Assembly (NCBI GenBank): GCA_014825775.1 | Contig: MVAQ01000019.1 | Coordinates: 1 to 64,000 of the forward strand | DNA: 64,000 nucleotides | Source: Krasilnikovozyma curviuscula | Lineage: Eukaryota > Basidiomycota > Tremellomycetes > Cystofilobasidiales > Mrakiaceae | Direction: 5' to 3' | Shown: piece after piece, positions 58,301 through 64,000 of the stretch | How positions within the stretch are numbered: the stretch's first letter is position 1 | Layout: each line of letters starts with the position of its first letter | Translations under genes and position numbers: made by a program | Notes under the pieces: model-generated | What the model was told of the DNA's origin: nothing | Seen by the model: the letters and a program-made list of their open reading frames with translations, nothing else | Database searches by the model: none

Positions 58301-58867
58301 GGAAGAGTGGTATCATCTTCTGGAGAGACCACTGCCCTGACTTCTGGGTAGGGACTCCATGTTCTGATCAACTGAGCAAAAGGGCGTTGCCGATCAGCTG
58401 GTCCAGCAGAAAGCCGAGGATGAGAGAAACGAGACGAACCTCAGCTTCTTCTCTCAGCCAAGTGATCTCATTTACTTCGAGGGGTATTTTTCCATCTCTT
58501 ACAGATCCCAAGTAGGCTTCGATGACACTCAAAAGCTTTGTTGGGAAGTTTGGGTCAGACTTGTGCTGCGTTTCATAACGGTAGCGGGCAAAAATCAACA
58601 GATAAATGAGCCAGAAGTAGTAGAGTATAAGAAAACAGTATTACTTACGACACCTTCAATCCTGACAAGAAATCTGAGGAGTTCTCCATCGGACATGGGC
58701 TTTGAATCGCCGCTTACTCTGTCGCAATCAAGTTGCAACGAGTCAAAAGAGCCTGCTCTATCGAGCTTCACTGAAGCAAAGTCGTTAGTCTTTTCAAATC
58801 CATCTTTGAAGCTGCTGGCATCATCTGCAAGTAAAGTTGACTCGGAATCTGAGTGAGTAAGGTTCAT
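55383..58867 (-). CDS. oligopeptide transporter (OPT family)
   Basis: Proton-coupled importer of small peptides (tetra/pentapeptides, some glutathione). About fifteen exons, roughly 800 residues, many membrane helices. N-terminal acidic tail (about 90 residues), then SPYPEVRAVVSPEDD (hallmark SPYxEVRxxV), NQFFSLRNPAIGLSSGVGQL, NPGKFNLKEHMLITLM (the NPGxFNxKEH motif, with Lys in place of the common Pro), SNIVLVQALDIWFNQTWAKN, LTWISPNNVSLGSITG, GLGLNPLPTFDWN, TKVPQRLCFLAQIWG (KxPxR motif), and the ending GCDGVGTCVLLPLVEGETFG after a short last intron. The last exon was found by following the splice site at GCTG|GTGAGG; the plain frame would end 20 residues earlier. Same strand, 371 bases downstream of the ArAE exporter. 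Confidence 0.93.
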
Positions 58868-59238
58868 AGTATTGTTGCTTCTAGTCCAGCTGGAAGCAAT
58901 GAGAGGACGAAGATTTTTGTGGGATGTTGGAATCGCAGACGGCGAGAGATATATCAGGAGAAAGGTGAAGAGGAGACAGATATTCGCGCACTCTTCAGGA
59001 AGATCACTGCAGGGCGTAGATACGGCTTGGAACGATGCAACCTGTCAACGGTTTCAAACTTTACTGGACAACTGCCACCGAATTTCAGTTTATCTCGAGC
59101 ATTTTCAGGTACCTTGTATCGCTCTCGACCAAAATTTCTCAATTGGCGAGAGAGATTGCGGATCAAGACAGAACGTCCCCAAAGCAGACCTTAGTAAACC
59201 CTTGTTCTTGGAAATAATTGAATAGAAGTACACGTGTT
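58868..59238 (-). other. intergenic between OPT and ArAE-type exporter
   Basis: 371 bases, tandem minus orientation; OPT promoter plus exporter 3' UTR. No gene seen. Confidence 0.5.
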
Positions 59239-62200
59239 CTAAACCTGGGGAGCTGAGAGACTCATACCATCTATGTGATAGTTCTCTCCCAGTAAAGCTA
59301 AAGGCGTATCTTGGTTAGCAGAGCTTCCATTAAAGTTAGCATTGCGACTCACTTTTACATATGACCATCATCCTATCCAATCTCGCAACCAGCGCAAAAA
59401 ACGTTGCACAGCCATTCGAGAAGGTCATATATTCCTCACTCTCCAATACTTCAGCTGTGACATGCCTTGGTATTCCTTCAATATCCTCAGTCATGCCGAT
59501 GAGAAGCCCGGAGCTGTTGGCAAGGAATCTGTGGAAAAGTGGCGCTAATTAGCTCCTTTACGGGCGAAGAAGCAAAGCCAACGAAAACAGATCCTACCTT
59601 TCGATCAGCGGCGAGGGAGTTATTTGAGGTAGCGGTGATGCTGAGCGAAGACATGTTGAACAGAGTGAGATGACAGCCAGCACGTCTCCCATAAAGCGAC
59701 TGTCGATCATTCTTGTCCTGCTAAGCAGTGCGTGACGCCAGGGATAGTCGAGCTTGTTCATAATTGAACTAATCTGAGACATCAGACTGATCATATCAAT
59801 CAAAACCGTCAGGAGTGCTTCATATCTCTCAACTGGCCACGTTCCAGCCAGCGAGATTTCGTAGCTCATACTCGAGTGTCGCGCCTTCATTTTACCCATC
59901 TTGGCTCGCATGGCAATGACATTAAGCTGTATTCGAGTGTGTTCTTCTGGGTTGTAGCTAGTGTCGCTGGCTGCTGACAGGATACTGCACAGAGTCTCAC
60001 CGAGACTGTCGATCATCTTGGAGTAGGAGAGGCGAATGCTCTTCTTTCCAGAAAGAACGGGGGGAACGAAACTGAAGAGCCAAGCAGCTGTAATGCCGAT
60101 CATTACCAGGAAGAACCGTCGCCAGGCAACTACAATGGAAGGGCAGTCAGACATTGAATTGAATTGGAATTGAGAAACGAAAAGGCTCGCCATCCCATCC
60201 CCAGCTGACGCTGGTGAGCTTAGTGCCGTGAGAATTTTGCCAGCCGTATCCTACCACAAGTCCTGCTGATACCGCACAGAGAATCCTTGGGAGCATCTGA
60301 CCGGGGCCGTCTTTTGTTGATAGATCAGTACCATCAGCAAAGTGTCAGCAGATGATCAAAATGGACGACTCACGTAGACGAAGGAAGAGAAGCAAACTTC
60401 AGAAGAATACGTGCGGTTAGATCAATAGAGAAGGGATTACGATACAAGGTCAAAAGACGATCTCACTCACGGGAAGAAGACAGCGCAAGAGAACGCGATT
60501 CCATAGTAGTTACCTCTCCCTGGCCCTGGCGCTCCGATACTCCAGATGAGCAAGCCAATAAGGCAGCCCCAAAATGTACCGTTCACACGCCCAACCCATG
60601 CCATCGTAGTATCCCCTGTGTAGAGACCAAGGGTGAGCTGAGCCATGACTAAATAGAGACAGAGACGCAATGATAACAAAGGCATCATCAGCAGATGCGA
60701 TTTGAATGACCAGAATGCCAGAAACCATACTCACTGATGCACCAAAGACCACGATTATCGTAGAACAGAAGCGCAGTGCTGGGAGTCCACGACATAACGG
60801 CGACGGCGACGGTGACGACTCCAGCTGTGTGAAAAAGGGACATAAGTCAGCAATTGTCTATTTTCTTTTGTCACAGTCTTACCCTTGAGAGCAAACAAGA
60901 ACTCGTGATGACCAATCACACTTGCATACCGATCCAGAACCACAAGTGTTGCAAGAAAGGGAGAAGTTGGCTCTGATGAATCTGGGTTTCTCCTTTGAGC
61001 GCCGCTGGTAATTGTTTTGATCGAAGAGTCACCCGTTTTCTTTTCTTGCATACCGGGAATAGTTTCAGGGTTTTCATCTTCTAGTCCGTTGCTCTCTCCT
61101 TCGGTGTGTTGCCCCGGAAGAGCGAAGATCCAAAAGCTAACGGTGGGGAGCCAAATTCTCTTTGAGGCTCGCTTCGCCTCCAATAATTTTACTTCAGTGA
61201 GGAGCTTCAAGAGATCACTGGAAAAAGATATGAGATGATACTGGAACATGTAACACCAGAACACTACAGAACGAGGTGTCAGATGCTTTAGAATAAGCGA
61301 AGAGGGGAAAGCATCTCACGATCGCGATGAGGAATCTTCCGAACGACATCGTCTGATGGTGGATGAGAGGGATCAAAGATGCTTTTGAATGGCTGTAGAA
61401 TCTCCATCCGTGTTTCTTTTCGGTAGCGTCTGAGCTGATACTCCAACTTAGATACCATATCTTCGTTTTTCTGCTCATAATCTGCCCCACGGAGGTCTCC
61501 TTTCCCTTTGAAGAATGACCTGTCGTGGTTCACTCGGTTGATGAAATCTTTCAAAACGTCGATCCCTTCCCCAAGTGTCTGGAAGAGATCCAACGAAGAG
61601 TGCGCCAAGTGCTTCATCTGGACAAGGAGGCCTAGAGGACATATGAGCGTCAATCAAGGGGACCCGACAAGCAGAAAATGAGGTAGACAAACGGTGGGTA
61701 TCTCCAATGCTGAGCCTTTGTTCGAGGTTGACATATTTTTGACTCTCAAAGATTCCTACAGGTTGATGGCTTCTCCTCAGGGCTTCAAGAAGAGAAACGT
61801 GAGAGTCACGCTTGCCATGTTTGTGAGACGGACTGGAACTTCGGATTGATGAGGAGATGTGTCGGCGGCTTAGACTTCGTAGATCATTGAGCTTCGGGAA
61901 GTAGTGGTGTTTTTGGTTTGGATGGTGATGGTCAAGGTGATGTTCTGACCGGACAGATGCTGCACCGGAGTCGACGCCTGCCGGTGTGGTTGGTATTGAT
62001 TCTTCAATCCCATTCGTATGCAAGACGCTCATGCTGGGAAGATCGACATTTGAAGGTGCGGGACTGTTGTGAGTGGAAGAAAGCGGAGTCTCTCTGTCTC
62101 CATCATCTTCATCATCCTCCCCGTCGCCCGCAGCCGCCTTCTCCGCATTCACTCGTTCACCATTTTCCCAGCGCTGTTTGACATGAAATGCGTTGCTATC

Positions 62201-63815
62201 CAGGTGAGATTTGGCTGATGCATTGGTAATAACGTCGAAGAAAAACAAGAATCCGCCAGTCTTCAGTTGAACCTTCTTTACGAGCTTTCCCAACTCCTTG
62301 AGGTCTCCACCGTTGAGACGACCGTATGCAATATCTCGATTGAGAACACCTTCAAGAGCAGCTAAATGGGCAAGGGACCCTGCGGTTTGAGCTATGATAC
62401 CCCTCATAGTAGTACCAGTAGCCAACCAGTCGTCTAGAGTTACGGTGTCGTCTGCTGCGGCCCTCGAGAGAAAGTCACAGAGGAGTTGATTCATCGATCC
62501 CAAAGGCTGGAGGAACTTTGGTAACGTATTGAGATAAACTGCATTCACAGACTGAGGGCTAGTTATACCACAGAAACAGCAATTTGTCAGTGTCGAGCAT
62601 GATAGTTGAGGAATCGCTGCTTACAAAATGACCGCAGAGCAAGTGAGGTTTATTGCGGTTTGAATTGACATAGGAAGGAAAAACACCAGTCCAGAGGTGT
62701 AGTAGTCGTACGGAAACACTGGTTTAAAACAGATTGTCAGCCATCAAAATTTTGGATGATTCCAAGTGAAGAAGAGAGAGAAACGTACGAGGTATCAGAG
62801 TTAAGGAAACATCCATCAAGATACATGCAAATACACATGGAAACGTGATGGGCGATGGAGCAGTCTTGGCTTTGAGCCAGCAAAGGAAAGCGCTGCCAAC
62901 GAAGAGAAACATCGCGCAAACGATTGACACGTGCGGTTCCAGGTAGTAGCCTTCGAATATCAAGGTGGTGACGGCTTGTGACTTTGGGACCAAGTTCTGT
63001 CTGACTCTGGAGCAGATTGCAGCACAGATACAGCACCATGCCCACGACAAGCCGACGAAGAAGAAGGTGTTGATCGACAGTTGGATTGACTGAGTGAATG
63101 GCTGTGACGGAGGTTCAAGGATAGCGACGATTCTATAGACAATTTAAGGATCAGACGCGGACGGTACAAAGAGAAAACCAAGAAACCGCGCTACATCAGA
63201 CAGCCGAGAAAAGCTTACTTACAGAACGAAGAACGAGGCTTGTCCTAGCACCGCTTCTGTTGTTGGGTACAGTAACAGAACAACACCACTAGGATAAGAG
63301 ACCAATTTGGTCGAAGTCGTTAGTTCAATAGCAGGCTACGATTGTTGAGACGAGGGTGTAAACAACGGAATTATGTACCTCAATAATGCCACCGAGCACC
63401 TGATGACTGGTTTCAGATCAGACTTGTTGAGTTTCCCTGGTATCCAATCGAAAGGTAGATAATCATTCCTAGACAGTGCTCCAATAGCACTGCTAACTCT
63501 GTCCTTGAATGATGGCGGTTTAGAAGTTTGAGACTCATTGGGATGCTGTCCTTCTTTTTGTTTCAATTCTCCGCCCCTAGATTCACTTGGTGAAGGATTA
63601 GCATCTGTTTCTGATTGATCAGCTATTGCTGACGGTGCTGTATCGTGGTTGATCGACCAAGTAGGTCCATCCTCGGTGTAGTCCCCAAAGTCGTTTAGGC
63701 TGAAGGTAGCTTTTCTGGCTCGACCACGCCTTATCCTGGAATTAGTTCCTGTAACTTCAGCAGTAACAGATACTGGTGTAGGAGTTGGGGTAATTGGGTT
63801 TGAGTCAGAAGCCAT
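59239..63815 (-). CDS. aromatic acid exporter / fusaric acid resistance-like membrane protein (ArAE, DUF2421)
   Basis: Large multi-exon gene, over 1,000 residues, two membrane halves. N-terminal 170 residues hydrophilic (basic start, acidic middle). First half: LVVLLLYPTTEAVLGQASFF, IVAILEPPSQPFTQSIQLSI, FFFVGLSWAWCCICAAICSR, YYLEPHVSIVCAMFLFVGSA, FPCVFACILMDVSLTLIPLF and LPMSIQTAINLTCSAVIFPQ, the ArAE_2_N pattern. A long cytosolic part follows with a His-rich patch (HHLDHHHPNQKHH) and DUF2421-like helices. Second half: SMAQLTLGLYTGDTTMAW, RVNGTFWGCLIGLLIWSIG, GPGQMLPRILCAVSAGLVVG, WRRFFLVMIGITAAWLFSFV and VPPVLSGKKSIRLSYSKMID. Fungal members resemble FUSC efflux proteins; the substrate here is unknown. 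Stop TAG at 59239-59241 reached by a short last exon (LLGENYHIDG...). ATG 63872 is an alternative start. Confidence 0.88.
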
Positions 63816-64000
63816 GTACGTCCTCCCCACTCCTATTGGCCCTTTGTTTTCTAGGAAGGGAAGAAGAAACAAGCCAAATCAGCCAGCTATTCTAAAGTAT
63901 CTGGGAGTCGACGAACCTTTCTAACTATGCGTAATGAGAGGCTTTCCCAATTGAGGATTCTTCTGTTTAAGGGTGACTTGCAGGGGCAGACATGCAAAAT
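63816..64000. other. upstream region of the ArAE-type gene
   Basis: 185 bases to the window edge. Probably promoter and leader of the gene starting at 63815; no further gene visible. Confidence 0.4.

Overview
The window is a stretch of nuclear fungal DNA carrying about 24 protein-coding genes and no recognisable rRNA, tRNA or CRISPR. Genes are packed closely on both strands and are cut by many short introns (mostly 45-100 bases, GT..AG, with CTNAC/CTGAC-like branch sites). Exon phases fit exactly in every gene that I summed. The dense short introns, the long-loop Zn2Cys6 cluster and the overall gene style point to a basidiomycete, most likely a Tremellomycete-type yeast (Cryptococcus/Kwoniella/Phaffia-like). 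That placement is inference. Every gene call rests on reading translated motifs, not on a database search.

Left part (1-10.6 kb): a truncated delta-9 desaturase (OLE1-like), a TTC27/Emw1 TPR protein, an unrecognised coiled-coil protein, then FAM32A and PRP17 facing away from each other across 337 bases. Both of the last two are second-step (exon ligation) spliceosome proteins, so they may share one promoter. 11-14 kb holds a convergent pair of membrane proteins, Sfk1/Frag1/DRAM-like and Dlt1-like.

Middle (14.6-33.8 kb): six clear plus-strand genes in a row: a DHA2-type drug-exporter homologue, a short-chain dehydrogenase, a Zn2Cys6 regulator, an amino acid permease, a second MFS transporter and the actin regulator AIP1. 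A small spliced candidate gene at about 18.0-18.5 kb, with an in-frame TAA, lies between the first two.

Right part (34-64 kb): mainly minus strand. Mitochondrial EF-Tu, another DHA2 transporter, NADH-cytochrome b5 reductase (with a spliced small ORF ending only 8 bases upstream), a 1006-residue Ser/Pro-rich protein, a small secreted protein with a Kex2-like site next to a divergent CmcJ/AsaB-type oxygenase, an acidic Ser-rich protein, a PITSLRE kinase (CDK11-like), an oligopeptide transporter and an aromatic-acid/fusaric-acid-resistance type exporter. Transport across membranes is the strongest theme (six large transporters), mixed with housekeeping genes; there is no obvious mobile element.

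Most worth a second look: the FAM32A/PRP17 pair, the small gene with the internal stop, the tight CBR1 dicistron-like arrangement, the secreted-peptide/oxygenase pair, two very small exons (8 and 16 bases), and repeated use of AAG as 3' splice site.
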